A stretch of 64,000 nucleotides of DNA from positions 43,418 through 107,417 of the forward strand of contig CAYUIG010000004.1 of NCBI GenBank assembly GCA_964444685.1, in the 5' to 3' direction. Source of the DNA: CAYUIG01 sp964444685. GTDB lineage: Bacteria > Gemmatimonadota > Gemmatimonadetes > Longimicrobiales > RSA9. Below are positions 33,362 through 43,141 of the stretch, piece after piece (position 1 is the first letter of the stretch; every line of letters begins with the position of its first letter). Both the position numbers and the translations under genes were made by a program. The notes under the pieces are model-generated. The model was not told the origin of the DNA. It did no database searches and saw only the letters and a list, made by a program, of their open reading frames with translations.

Positions 33362-34233
33362 ACGCGATCGCGCGGCCGCGCTGGCCGGGCGAGCTCGCCC
33401 GGCTCGTTGCGTTCGCTGCGCTCTTCATCGCTTTCGCCGCGCTGCTGGACTGGGTGCTCCGTCCCGCTGCGCTGCTGCCGGCGATCGCGGCGACGGCGCT
33501 CGCGGCGGTGGTGGCCGGGGCCGTCGCGATCCGCGCGTTCGATGCGCGGCCGTTCGGCGCGCTGGGCATCGCGTGGACGAAGGCGACGGTCCGGGAGATC
33601 GTCGCCGGTATTGCGATCGGCAGCGTCGCGATCGCAGCGGCCGCGGCGTTGATGCTGGGGTCCGGGCGGCTGAGCTGGGTGTCGGAGGCCGGGACTGCGG
33701 GAGCGTGGGCCGGCAGCGTGGCAGCGGACTTCGCGTTGTTCGCCGTGGCGGCGTTCGCGGAGGAGGCGCTCTTCCGCGGCTACGGCTTCCAGGTGTTCGT
33801 GCGTGCGGCCGGCCCCGTAGCGGCAACACTGGTTTCGAGTGTGCTGTTCGCCGCCGCGCACGCGAACAACCCGGAGGTGGGTGGTTTCGCCCTGGCGAAC
33901 ATCTTTCTCGCCGGAGTGTTGCTCGCCGCAGCGTACCTGCGCACGCGCAGCCTGTGGTTCGCGACGGCGGTGCACCTCGGCTGGAACTGGGCGATGGCGT
34001 CGCTGTTCGATCTGCCGGTGAGCGGCCTCGCGCAGTTCGACACGCCGCTCTACGAGCCGGTCGTCGGAGATCCGGCGTGGTTCACGGGCGGCGCATTCGG
34101 ACCGGAGGGCGGGCTCGTGGGCACGGTGGGCCTGCTGCTCGCGCTCGCCGTCGTGGCGCGCGTACCGGGACTGGACGAAACGGAGGAGATGCGGGCCCTC
34201 GGCCCGCTTGTCGACGAGAGGATGCGGGGATGA
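33358..34233 (+). CDS. CPBP family intramembrane protease, probable CTG start
   Basis: Glutamic-type (Abi/CAAX-like) intramembrane protease with about eight helices. Motif 1 is FAEEALFRGYGFQ (EExxxR), motif 2 FAAAHANNPE, motif 3 HLGWNWAMA. From the first standard start (GTG 33454) the first helix is lost. In frame upstream to the thiolase stop no ATG, GTG or TTG exists; a CTG at 33358 overlapping that stop (CTGA) restores NAIARPRWPGELARLVAF and a full first helix, with TGGAG eight bases before it. I therefore call 291 residues. Substrate unknown; the position inside an acyl-CoA operon is unusual. Confidence 0.78.
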   Translation: MNAIARPRWPGELARLVAFAALFIAFAALLDWVLRPAALLPAIAATALAAVVAGAVAIRAFDARPFGALGIAWTKATVREIVAGIAIGSVAIAAAAALMLGSGRLSWVSEAGTAGAWAGSVAADFALFAVAAFAEEALFRGYGFQVFVRAAGPVAATLVSSVLFAAAHANNPEVGGFALANIFLAGVLLAAAYLRTRSLWFATAVHLGWNWAMASLFDLPVSGLAQFDTPLYEPVVGDPAWFTGGAFGPEGGLVGTVGLLLALAVVARVPGLDETEEMRALGPLVDERMRG

Positions 34234-35081
34234 CGGAGCGGGTGGCGGTCGCCGTGGTGGGTGCCGGGACGATGGGTAACGGAATCGCGCACGTGTTCGC
34301 GCAGAACGGGCACGCCGTCACGCTCATCGATGTCGCCGAGGCACCGCTCGCGAAGGCGCGTGACACGATCGCCGCGAACCTGGACCGTCAGGTTCGCAAG
34401 GGCACACTGGACGAGGCTGCGAGGCAGGCCACGCTCGACCGCATCCGCACCGTAACCGACCGGCAGGCCGCGGCGGGTGCGCAGCTCGTCGTCGAGGCCG
34501 TTCCGGAGATCCGCGAACTGAAGATCGAAGTGCTCTCCGATGTCGGTCAGGCCGCACCCGATGCCATTCTCGCCTCGAACACCTCCTCGATCTCGATCAC
34601 CGAACTCGCGCGGCACGCGCCCGCACCGGAGCGCGTGATCGGGATGCACTTCATGAACCCGGTGCCGGTGATGCAGCTCATCGAGGTGATCCGCGGGCTG
34701 CAGACGTCGGACGAGACGACGCGCACCGTGCTCGACATGGCGCGCGCTCTGGGGAAGACGCCCGTCGAGGTGAACGATTTCCCCGGTTTCGTGTCCAACC
34801 GCGTGCTCATGCCGATGATCAATGAGGCGATCGCCTGCGTGATGGAAGGCGTGGCGACGCCGGAGGCGGTGGACACGGTGATGAAGCTGGGCATGAACCA
34901 TCCCATGGGCCCGCTCGCGCTCGCGGACCTCATCGGGCTCGACACGTGTCTGTCGATCCTCGAGGTGCTGCACCGCGATCTGGGCGACCCGCGCTACCGG
35001 CCCACGCCGCTGCTGCGCAACTACGTCGCGGCCGGCTGGCTCGGCCGCAAGACGAAGCGCGGCTTCTACAGGTACGAATGA
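34230..35081 (+). CDS. 3-hydroxyacyl-CoA (3-hydroxybutyryl-CoA) dehydrogenase
   Basis: NAD-dependent dehydrogenase of 283 residues, the length of stand-alone 3-hydroxybutyryl-CoA dehydrogenases. The NAD motif GAGTMGNGIAH is at 11-21; the active-site region SNTSSISITELA and GMHFMNPVPVMQLIEVI contains the catalytic His, followed by DFPGFVSNRVLMPMINEA. The ending GWLGRKTKRGFYRYE is the family's typical C-terminus. ATG overlaps the CPBP stop and the stop overlaps the acyl-CoA dehydrogenase (both ATGA). No enoyl-CoA hydratase is in the cluster. Confidence 0.94.
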   Translation: MTERVAVAVVGAGTMGNGIAHVFAQNGHAVTLIDVAEAPLAKARDTIAANLDRQVRKGTLDEAARQATLDRIRTVTDRQAAAGAQLVVEAVPEIRELKIEVLSDVGQAAPDAILASNTSSISITELARHAPAPERVIGMHFMNPVPVMQLIEVIRGLQTSDETTRTVLDMARALGKTPVEVNDFPGFVSNRVLMPMINEAIACVMEGVATPEAVDTVMKLGMNHPMGPLALADLIGLDTCLSILEVLHRDLGDPRYRPTPLLRNYVAAGWLGRKTKRGFYRYE

Positions 35082-36073
35082 GCGCTGAAGTGATGGGCGA
35101 GGTGCAGGAGATCCGCGCGCTGGCGCGGCAGTTCGCCGCCGAGCGCGTGCGTCCGCACGTCGAGCGCTGGGATCGCGACGCCGCCTTCGATGACGACGTC
35201 ATCGCGCAGCTCGCCGAGCTCGGATTCCTCGGCCTCGTAGTGCCGGAAGCCGCGGGCGGCATCGGGCTCGGCCGCAGCGCCTTCGTCGCAGCCGTGGAAG
35301 AGCTCGCAGCAGGCAATGCTGCGGTTGCGCTCACCGTGGTGCTGCACTCGGTCGTCGCGGTTGCGCTCGCGGAGCGCGATGCCGAAGCGGCCGGTGCACT
35401 GGCTGCCGGCGAGCTGTTGGGCACCATGCCGATCGCGAGCTCCGGTAAGGACGGAGTGATTCGCTGGGTCGCGAACGCGGGACGTGCGCACCGGCTCCTG
35501 GTTCCGACCGACGAAGGTGCGCAGCTGTTCGACATCGACGGCGCGAGTGCAGAGGCGGAGGATCTGCTCGGACTGCGGCCGTTGCGCGTCGGGCAGATCG
35601 ATGTGACCGGCCGCAAGCACGAGATGCTGGCCTACGACCCGCGCTCGGAGGATGGTGCGGCCGCGCTCGCGCGCCTGGGCGTGGCCGCGACAGCCGTGGG
35701 CATCGCGCGCATGGCGCTGGAGCACGCGCGCGACTACGCTGCGCAGCGTGAGCAGTTCGGGAGGCCGCTGCGCGCGTTCGAGGGCATGCAGAACAAGCTG
35801 GCGGACATGACGGTGCTCGTGCGTGCGGCCGAATCGCTGGTGGAGCGCGCGGCCGCGGCCGGTGACGCGTCGCTTTCCAGTGCTGCGAAGGTGTTCGCGA
35901 GCGAAGCGGCGATCGAGGTGACGACGCAGGCGGTGCAGGTGTTCGGCGGGTACGGCTACATGAGGGACTATCCGGTCGAGCGTCTCATGAGGGACGCAAA
36001 GGCCACGGAGCTGATGGCAGAGCCGAACGACAGGCACCGCGCGCGCATCGCGGCCGGCCTGTACGGCGGCTGA
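35078..36073 (+). CDS. acyl-CoA dehydrogenase family protein, short form
   Basis: FAD-dependent dehydrogenase-like protein of 331 residues, about 50 shorter than usual. The N-terminal helical domain (1-110), and the C-terminal domain with ARDYAAQREQFGRPLRAFEGMQNKLADM and TTQAVQVFGGYGYMRDYPVERLMRDAK, are clear. The middle beta domain is shortened (about 115-185) and lacks the usual FAD-contact WITN-type motif. The terminal segment reads ELMAEPNDRHRARI where the family has a catalytic Glu in YEGT; the Glu may be retained in AEP. Activity is therefore less certain than the fold. Coupled to the upstream dehydrogenase. Confidence 0.85.
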   Translation: MSAEVMGEVQEIRALARQFAAERVRPHVERWDRDAAFDDDVIAQLAELGFLGLVVPEAAGGIGLGRSAFVAAVEELAAGNAAVALTVVLHSVVAVALAERDAEAAGALAAGELLGTMPIASSGKDGVIRWVANAGRAHRLLVPTDEGAQLFDIDGASAEAEDLLGLRPLRVGQIDVTGRKHEMLAYDPRSEDGAAALARLGVAATAVGIARMALEHARDYAAQREQFGRPLRAFEGMQNKLADMTVLVRAAESLVERAAAAGDASLSSAAKVFASEAAIEVTTQAVQVFGGYGYMRDYPVERLMRDAKATELMAEPNDRHRARIAAGLYGG

Positions 36074-36111
36074 GGGCGGCGCAGGCGCCGCGTCCACGAC
36101 AGCGAGGAGTC

Positions 36112-37170
<1,059 letters not shown>

Positions 37171-37172
37171 CC

Positions 37173-38444
37173 ATGCTGGATGAACTGCGCAGCCGGGATC
37201 CGCGCATCCACGAGGCGATCATCGCGGAGGCGGCACGCCAGCACGAGTCGCTCGAGCTGATCGCGAGCGAGAACTTCGCCTCCGTGGCCGTGCTCCAGGC
37301 CACGGGCACGGTGCTCACCAACAAATACGCCGAAGGCTACCCGGGCCGGCGCTACTACGGCGGCTGCGAGTTCGTGGACATCGTCGAACAGCTCGCAATC
37401 GACCGTGCCATGGAGCTGTTCGGTGCCGAGCACGCCAATGTGCAGCCGCACTCCGGTGCGCAGGCGAACATGGCCGCGTACCTCGCCCTGCTCAAGCCGG
37501 GCGACACGCTGCTCGGCATGGACCTGTCGCACGGCGGCCACCTCACGCACGGATCGCCCGTCAACTTCAGCGGCCAGCTCTACCGTGCCGTCTCCTACGG
37601 TGTCGGCAGCGACGGCCGCATCGACTACGACGGCGTACGCACGATCGCACAGCGCGAACGGCCGCGCGCGATCGTCGCGGGCGCCAGCGCCTATGCACGC
37701 ACGATCGACTTCGCCGCGTTCGCGCAGATCGCGTCCGAAGTCGAGGCGATATTCATCGTCGACATGGCGCACATCGCCGGGCTCGTGGCGGGCGGCGTGC
37801 ATCCGAGTCCCGTGCCGCATGCCGACGTCGTGACGTCCACGACGCACAAGACGCTGCGCGGTCCGCGCGGCGGCTTCGTACTGTCCCGGAAGGAACACAC
37901 GCGCGCCATCGACAAGCAGGTCTTCCCGGGCATGCAGGGCGGGCCGCTCATGCACGTGATTGCCGCCAAGGCGGTCGCGTTCGGCGAGGCACTGGAGCCG
38001 TCGTTCAAGGAGTATGCGCGCCGCATCGTAGCCAATGCAGCGGCGCTCGCGGCGACGCTCATGGAGCGTGGCTTCGACCTCGTGAGCGGCGGCACGGACA
38101 ACCATCTCGTGCTGCTCGATCTGCGCAGCCGCGGTGACCTCACCGGCAAGCTCGCCGAGGAGGCGCTCGGCCGCGCACGCATCACGGTCAACAAGAACAC
38201 GGTGCCTGGCGAGCAGCGTTCTCCGTTCGTGACCTCCGGCGTGCGCATCGGCACCGCCGCACTTACCACCCGCGGGATGGGTATCGTAGAGATGGTGCGC
38301 ATCGGCGAGTGGATTGCGGACGTCCTCGAAGCGCCCGAGTCCGAAGCCGTCGCAGATGGCGTGGCGCAGGAAGTCGGGGAACTGTGCGCACGCTTCCCGC
38401 TCTACCCGGCGTTCCTGCGCGAGCACGCAGCGGAGGTGGGATGA
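37173..38444 (+). CDS. glyA: serine hydroxymethyltransferase
   Basis: PLP enzyme interconverting serine and glycine and charging tetrahydrofolate with one-carbon units. ESLELIASENFASVAVLQA and NKYAEGYPGRRYYGGCEFVD at the N-terminus are diagnostic; the PLP Lys226 is in STTHKTLRGPRGG; INKNTVP-type VNKNTVPGEQ near 340 and GTAALTTRGM follow. 423 residues, complete. ATG at 37173 two bases after the leucine dehydrogenase stop. Its stop overlaps the Minf_1886-type gene in ATGA. Confidence 0.97.
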   Translation: MLDELRSRDPRIHEAIIAEAARQHESLELIASENFASVAVLQATGTVLTNKYAEGYPGRRYYGGCEFVDIVEQLAIDRAMELFGAEHANVQPHSGAQANMAAYLALLKPGDTLLGMDLSHGGHLTHGSPVNFSGQLYRAVSYGVGSDGRIDYDGVRTIAQRERPRAIVAGASAYARTIDFAAFAQIASEVEAIFIVDMAHIAGLVAGGVHPSPVPHADVVTSTTHKTLRGPRGGFVLSRKEHTRAIDKQVFPGMQGGPLMHVIAAKAVAFGEALEPSFKEYARRIVANAAALAATLMERGFDLVSGGTDNHLVLLDLRSRGDLTGKLAEEALGRARITVNKNTVPGEQRSPFVTSGVRIGTAALTTRGMGIVEMVRIGEWIADVLEAPESEAVADGVAQEVGELCARFPLYPAFLREHAAEVG

Positions 38445-38818
38445 ACGGAATCGTCCTGGACGACCGCGTTCTGGACGAGCTGCGCAGGCGCAATCCACGC
38501 TATCACGAGAGCGCGTACAGCTTCCTGCTGGCCGCGCTCCAGTACGTGATCGAGCGGCTGCCCGAGCCGCGCCACATCACCGGCGCCGAGCTGGCCGAGG
38601 GCGTGCGCGACCTGGCCATCGACCGCTTCGGTCCCATGGCGCGCACGGTCCTCGAGCACTGGGGCATCCGCGCCACCGCCGACCTCGGCGAGCTCGTTTT
38701 CGCGCTCGTCGAGTGTGGCATCCTGATCAAACAGGAGGAGGACTCGCTCGACGATTTCGCCGATGTATTCGATTTCGATGACGCGTTCGAGCGGGACTAT
38801 CCGTGGAGCAAGCCCTGA
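38441..38818 (+). CDS. Minf_1886 family protein
   Basis: A 125-residue acidic protein matching the uncharacterised Minf_1886 family known from Verrucomicrobia, Acidobacteria and related phyla. Typical blocks are RNPRYHESAYSFLLAALQYVI, LAEGVRDLAIDRFGPMARTVLEHWGI and LGELVFALVECGILIKQEED, ending in an acidic tail FADVFDFDDAFERDYPW. No enzymatic motif is visible. ATG at 38441 overlaps glyA. Function unknown. Confidence 0.86.
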   Translation: MNGIVLDDRVLDELRRRNPRYHESAYSFLLAALQYVIERLPEPRHITGAELAEGVRDLAIDRFGPMARTVLEHWGIRATADLGELVFALVECGILIKQEEDSLDDFADVFDFDDAFERDYPWSKP

Positions 38819-38898
38819 CCTGCATGGAACACGGCTTGCATTCCGCGCGTTGAACCTGGCAGCAGGGCTGGGAGGGAACAGCGAGGGGAGGGGGCACC

Positions 38899-39102
38899 AT
38901 GGCGGAGATGCCGACACCGCAGTACCCCACGTGCCGGAAGTGTGATCGTGGGACGATGCTGCCGCTTTCGGACTACGGTCGCGACGGCGCGCCGATCACG
39001 TTCAAGGCCTGGGTCTGTTCGAACCCCGATTGCGGGTTCAACATCCGGATCGACAACGGCGAGATCAGCTTCGGCCGGACGATCGGTCAGAGTTACAAGT
39101 AG
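38899..39102 (+). CDS. small zinc-ribbon protein
   Basis: A 67-residue cytosolic protein with Cys12-x2-Cys15 and Cys40-x4-Cys45 (TCRKC and VCSNPDC), a likely four-Cys zinc site separated by a 24-residue loop. The remainder (FNIRIDNGEISFGRTIGQSYK) is beta-rich. ATG at 38899 follows GAGGGGAGGGGGC. It stands alone between the glyA run and nnr. Function not recognised; nucleic-acid or protein binding is possible. Confidence 0.75.
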   Translation: MAEMPTPQYPTCRKCDRGTMLPLSDYGRDGAPITFKAWVCSNPDCGFNIRIDNGEISFGRTIGQSYK

Positions 39103-39156
39103 CCGCCCCGGCCGGGGCGCGTTGCAGAGTTCCCGGACAGTCGAGGGGGGCGAGGG

Positions 39157-40695
39157 ATGCGTGTGAGCGCGCCAGGCGTGTTCGGGCGGGGCCGCGCCTG
39201 GCTCCTGACCGCCGCGCAGGCGCGCGCGGCCGACGAGCGCGCGTTCGAACACCACGGCATCGCCGGCCGCGTGCTGATGGAGAACGCGGGACGGGCCGCT
39301 GCGCTCGTTCTCTCCCGGCTGTTCCCACACGCACGCGTCGCGGTGCTCGCTGGCGGTGGCAACAACGGCGGCGATGCCGTCGTGCTCGCACGCACGCTGC
39401 TCGCGTGGGGCCGCGAAGCCGTCCTCGTGCCTGCCGCGGCCACACCACCCGCCACATTGCATCACGGTTGGGAAGTCCCGCTCGCCGGTCCCGAAGCAAT
39501 CGCGAGTGCGGACGTCGTCGTCGATGGCCTCCTCGGCACCGGCTCGCGTGGTGCGCCGCGCGGGCCCGTACTCGATCTCATTCGCACGGTCAACGATGCA
39601 GGCCGACCCGTGCTGTCGCTCGATGTGCCCTCCGGTGTCGATGCCACGACGGGCCGCATCGAAGGCGAGTCGATCGCGGCGTTCGCCACGGTGACGTTCG
39701 GCTGGGCGAAGACCGGACTGCTTCTGCATCCGGGGCGCGGCCGCTGCGGCCGCCTCATTGTCGTCGACATCGGCTTTCCGCCACTCACGGAAGAGGAGGT
39801 CGACGGCGAGCTGATCACTTCGGGCCGCACGCTGCCGAAGCTGCCGCAGCGCCGCGCGAACGCACACAAGGGAGACTCCGGTCGTTTGCTCGTGCTGGCG
39901 GGGCGGCCGGGGATGGCGGGCGCAGCCGCGATTGCCGCGCGCGCCGCGACGCGCACCGGCGCGGGTCTCGTGCGGGTCGCATCGTCGCCGGAGAATCGTG
40001 TGATCCTGCAGACCCTCGTGCCGGAAGCCACGTTCCTCGATTACGGTGCGATCCCCACCAGTGAGTTGAGCGCGATCGATGCCGTGCTCGCCGGTCCCGG
40101 CCTCGGTACGGAAGAGAGCGCGCGTGCGGCGCTGCGATCGGCGCTCGATGGAACCGCGGGACGTCCCGCGCTGTTCGATGCGGATGCACTCAATCTCTTC
40201 GCGGGCGACGGCGCGCGCCTCACGGACATCGCGCGCTCGCGTCCGCTCGTGATCACACCGCATCCGGCCGAAATGGCGCGGCTGCTCGGCTGCACGACGG
40301 ACGATGTGACCACGGATGCGCCGGCCGCCGCGCGCGAGGCCGCGCAGCGCTTCGGCTGCACCGTGCTGCTCAAGGGGCAGCCGTCGCTCGTCGCCGAACG
40401 AGGGCGGCCGTTGCTCGTGAATGCCGGCGGTTCGTCGGACACGGCAGCCGGTGGCATGGGCGATCAGCTCGCGGGTGTGATCGGCGCGCTGCTCGCCGCC
40501 GGACTCGAACCACGCGAGGCCGCAGCGGCAGGGCTGTTCCTGAGCTCGCGCGCGGCCGAGATCGCGGCGCGCGGCCGCTCGCTCGGGCCCGATGACGTCA
40601 CCGCGCATCTGCACGCCGCGTTCGCCGACCCGGGACCGTCCGAGAGCCCGCTCGAGCTCCCCTTCGTCACCTTCGACCAGCCCGCGCGCCGGTGA
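39157..40695 (+). CDS. nnr: bifunctional NAD(P)H-hydrate epimerase/dehydratase
   Basis: Repairs hydrated NADH and NADPH. Residues about 15-225 form the YjeF_N epimerase domain (GGGNNGGDAVVLARTL, DGLLGTGSRGAPRGP, LDVPSGVDATTG). Residues about 230-505 form the ADP-dependent dehydratase domain (AHKGDSGRLLVLAG, ITPHPAEMARLLG, GGMGDQLAGVIGALLAAG with the catalytic Asp). ATG at 39157 with GAGGGGGGCGAGGG upstream; 512 residues, as in E. coli Nnr. The stop overlaps the propeller gene that follows. Confidence 0.95.
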   Translation: MRVSAPGVFGRGRAWLLTAAQARAADERAFEHHGIAGRVLMENAGRAAALVLSRLFPHARVAVLAGGGNNGGDAVVLARTLLAWGREAVLVPAAATPPATLHHGWEVPLAGPEAIASADVVVDGLLGTGSRGAPRGPVLDLIRTVNDAGRPVLSLDVPSGVDATTGRIEGESIAAFATVTFGWAKTGLLLHPGRGRCGRLIVVDIGFPPLTEEEVDGELITSGRTLPKLPQRRANAHKGDSGRLLVLAGRPGMAGAAAIAARAATRTGAGLVRVASSPENRVILQTLVPEATFLDYGAIPTSELSAIDAVLAGPGLGTEESARAALRSALDGTAGRPALFDADALNLFAGDGARLTDIARSRPLVITPHPAEMARLLGCTTDDVTTDAPAAAREAAQRFGCTVLLKGQPSLVAERGRPLLVNAGGSSDTAAGGMGDQLAGVIGALLAAGLEPREAAAAGLFLSSRAAEIAARGRSLGPDDVTAHLHAAFADPGPSESPLELPFVTFDQPARR

Positions 40696-42203
40696 TGCGC
40701 GTCGTGCTCGCGCTGCTCGCGCTCTGCGCTGCCGCGCCGCTCGACGCGCAGTCCGGGCGCATCTGGCGCAGTGAGGACCGCGCACTCGTCACATGGTCGG
40801 GTGACCTGACGGCGGTCGCGCTCGGCACGCGCCTCGTGTACGCGCTATCACCGTTCGGCGTCATCGCGTACGACCGCGTGGCGCGGCAGTGGGTGCCGCC
40901 GATCACGATGGCATCGGGATTCCCCGCACAGGAGCGGCCGTCGGCACTAGCGTACGACCGCGCGCGCGACGGCCTGTGGCTCGGCACCGAAGCGGGCGGC
41001 ATTTACGAGCTGTCCGCGTTCGCCGATCGCTGGCAGCCGGTCACGCGCGTAAACGGCGGCATCACGCGGCTCGTGCCCGTGCTGATGGAAAGCGCGCTCT
41101 ACGTCGAAACGCGCAGCGGCTGGCTCGTGCTGGATGGTGTGAGCGCGCGGCCCGCGGGTGCACCGCCCGCCGAAGCCGCGCAGGATCCGCTGACCGACCG
41201 CACGCTCGCGCCCGCACTCGGCAGCCTCGCCCTCGACCCTTTCGGGCGACGCTGGCGCCTCACCGCCGCCGCGCGCGGCGATCATCCCGGCGACTACTGG
41301 ATCGCGACCGGTGGGGGCCTCGTGCGGTTCGAGGCCGCGCGCATGCAGGGCGACTGGCTGTTCACCGGACTGCCGTCGGTAGGCGCGGGGGCCGTCGCAC
41401 GCATCGGCAATGCGCTCTGGATCGGCAGCGATCGCGCACGTCCCATCGGTGGCGTGGCGGTGACCGACAGCATACTTGCGCAGTGGGTGCGCCATGACGC
41501 AGACGTTGCGCGCGCACCGCGCGGATTCGTGCGCGAGTTCGCGGGCTCGAACGAACGCGTGTGGGCCGCCTCGCAGGACGGACTCTTCCGGTTCGCGGAT
41601 GCGCGCTGGACCCGCATCGAGGAGGTGGGACTCGATCGTACGACGACCGTGGCCGTGGCCGGTGCCAACGTCTGGGTCGGCACGATGCGTGGGCTCGTGC
41701 GGCTCGACGACCTCGGCACCGTGCGCGAACAGCTGCTGCCGTCCGTCCGCATCCAGCGCGTTCACGTAGTGCGCGACACACTCTGGATTGCCGCGCAGGA
41801 TGGTCTCTACGCCGTGCCGGCTGCATCGTCATCGGCCGCCCACACGCCGGGAGCCTTCCAGGATCCGATCGCGCGCGGCCTCATCATCGATGTGGCGGTG
41901 GCGGACGATGCGCTCTACGCACTGACGGAAACGGGACTGCGTCGCTACGCCAACGGCGCGTGGTCCGGTCCGGTGGGCGACGCGCGCATCGGCCGGGCGC
42001 ATCGCCTGGCCCTCGCCCCCGGCGCACTCTGGGTTGCCGGCGACGCGGGCGCGGCGCGGCTCGACCTCGCGACCGGCGCATGGCTCACCTTCGTCGCGCC
42101 CGTGGACATCACGGCGGGCCCCGTCATGGACGTGCTCCCTTGGGGCGACGACGTGTGGCTCGCGACACCCGCGGGCGCGGTGCGACTGCGATGGCGCGAC
42201 TGA
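40695..42203 (+). CDS. exported beta-propeller protein (two-component-regulator-propeller-like)
   Basis: A 502-residue secreted protein: signal peptide RVVLALLALCAAAPLDAQ, then repeated blades of the type LWLGTEAGGIYEL, YWIATGGGLVRFE, VWAASQDGLFRF, VWVGTMRGLVRLD, LWIAAQDGLYAV and VWLATPAGAVRLR. This W-x-G/A-T-x-x-G-L pattern matches reg_prop-like blades found in hybrid sensor kinases, but no kinase follows. The role is unknown, perhaps periplasmic binding or scaffolding. ATG at 40695 shares a base with the nnr stop; a GTG at 40692 is an alternative. It overlaps thiL by 13 bases. Its presence between housekeeping genes is unusual. Confidence 0.8.
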   Translation: MRVVLALLALCAAAPLDAQSGRIWRSEDRALVTWSGDLTAVALGTRLVYALSPFGVIAYDRVARQWVPPITMASGFPAQERPSALAYDRARDGLWLGTEAGGIYELSAFADRWQPVTRVNGGITRLVPVLMESALYVETRSGWLVLDGVSARPAGAPPAEAAQDPLTDRTLAPALGSLALDPFGRRWRLTAAARGDHPGDYWIATGGGLVRFEAARMQGDWLFTGLPSVGAGAVARIGNALWIGSDRARPIGGVAVTDSILAQWVRHDADVARAPRGFVREFAGSNERVWAASQDGLFRFADARWTRIEEVGLDRTTTVAVAGANVWVGTMRGLVRLDDLGTVREQLLPSVRIQRVHVVRDTLWIAAQDGLYAVPAASSSAAHTPGAFQDPIARGLIIDVAVADDALYALTETGLRRYANGAWSGPVGDARIGRAHRLALAPGALWVAGDAGAARLDLATGAWLTFVAPVDITAGPVMDVLPWGDDVWLATPAGAVRLRWRD

Positions 42204-43141
42204 ACGACGCCGCGCTCGGGCCGGGTGCGGAGTTCGACCTGATCCGGCGCGTGCTCGCCGCAGCGACGACGCGCCACCCGCGCGTGCGCATCGGCGCCGG
42301 TGACGACTGTGCCGTGATCGATGGGCTCGCGATCACGCTCGATGTGTCGATCGAAGGTGTGCACTTCCGCCGGGACTGGCTGAGCGACGAGGAGTGCGGC
42401 TGGCGTGCCGCGGCCGCCGCCCTTTCCGACCTCGCCGCAATGGCGGCCGAGCCGGTGGCCGCGTTCGCGGCCGTCGCGGCGTCGAGCGAAAAATCGATCG
42501 AGAACGTGATGCGCGGGGTCCGCGCCGTGTGCAAACACGTGGGCGCGGAGCTGGCGGGCGGAGACGTCGCACGTTTCCGTGGCGCGCTCGTGATCGATGT
42601 GGTGGGTGTGGGTGCGTGTGACGATCCCGTCACACGCGGCGGTGCGCGCGCAGGAGACGAGCTGTGGGTCACGGGCCGGCTCGGCGGCGCAGCCGCCGCC
42701 GTGGCCGCATGGAATGCGGGCCGCGATCCCGATCCGGATGCGCGCGCGGCGTTCGCGCACCCCGTGCCACGCATCGAGGAGGCTCGCTGGCTCGCGTCGC
42801 ACGTCCGACCGACGGCGATGATCGATCTTTCCGATGGTCTGGCGGGCGACGCCGCGCACATCGCGGCCGCGAGCGGGCTGCGTGCGATGCTCGACCCGCA
42901 CCGCCTGCCAGTGCATCCGTCCGCCGATGTCGCGCTCGCGCTGGGTGGCGGGGAGGACTACGAGCTTTGTTTTGCGGCAACCGAGGGGAGCGTCGACGTC
43001 GATGCCTTCCACGCGCGGTTCGGCTTTCCCTTGACGCGCGTGGGGCAGCTCGTGCCGGGCAGCGGCGTCGCGACGCGTGACGAGGACGGAGAAACGTCGC
43101 CACTCTCCGTTCGTGGTTACAGTCATTTCGAGGAGCGATGA
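42191..43141 (+). CDS. thiL: thiamine-monophosphate kinase
   Basis: Phosphorylates thiamine monophosphate to the active diphosphate cofactor. The PurM-like fold is shown by GAEFDLIRRVLA, IGAGDDCAVID, SIEGVHFRRDWLSDEECGWRA, AALSDLAAMAAEP and the second-half motifs IDLSDGLAGDAAHIA and GGGEDYELCF. 316 residues, normal. ATG at 42191 overlaps the propeller gene by 13 bases; the stop overlaps plsC (ATGA). No other thiamine gene or TPP riboswitch is seen nearby. Confidence 0.95.
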   Translation: MARLNDAALGPGAEFDLIRRVLAAATTRHPRVRIGAGDDCAVIDGLAITLDVSIEGVHFRRDWLSDEECGWRAAAAALSDLAAMAAEPVAAFAAVAASSEKSIENVMRGVRAVCKHVGAELAGGDVARFRGALVIDVVGVGACDDPVTRGGARAGDELWVTGRLGGAAAAVAAWNAGRDPDPDARAAFAHPVPRIEEARWLASHVRPTAMIDLSDGLAGDAAHIAAASGLRAMLDPHRLPVHPSADVALALGGGEDYELCFAATEGSVDVDAFHARFGFPLTRVGQLVPGSGVATRDEDGETSPLSVRGYSHFEER

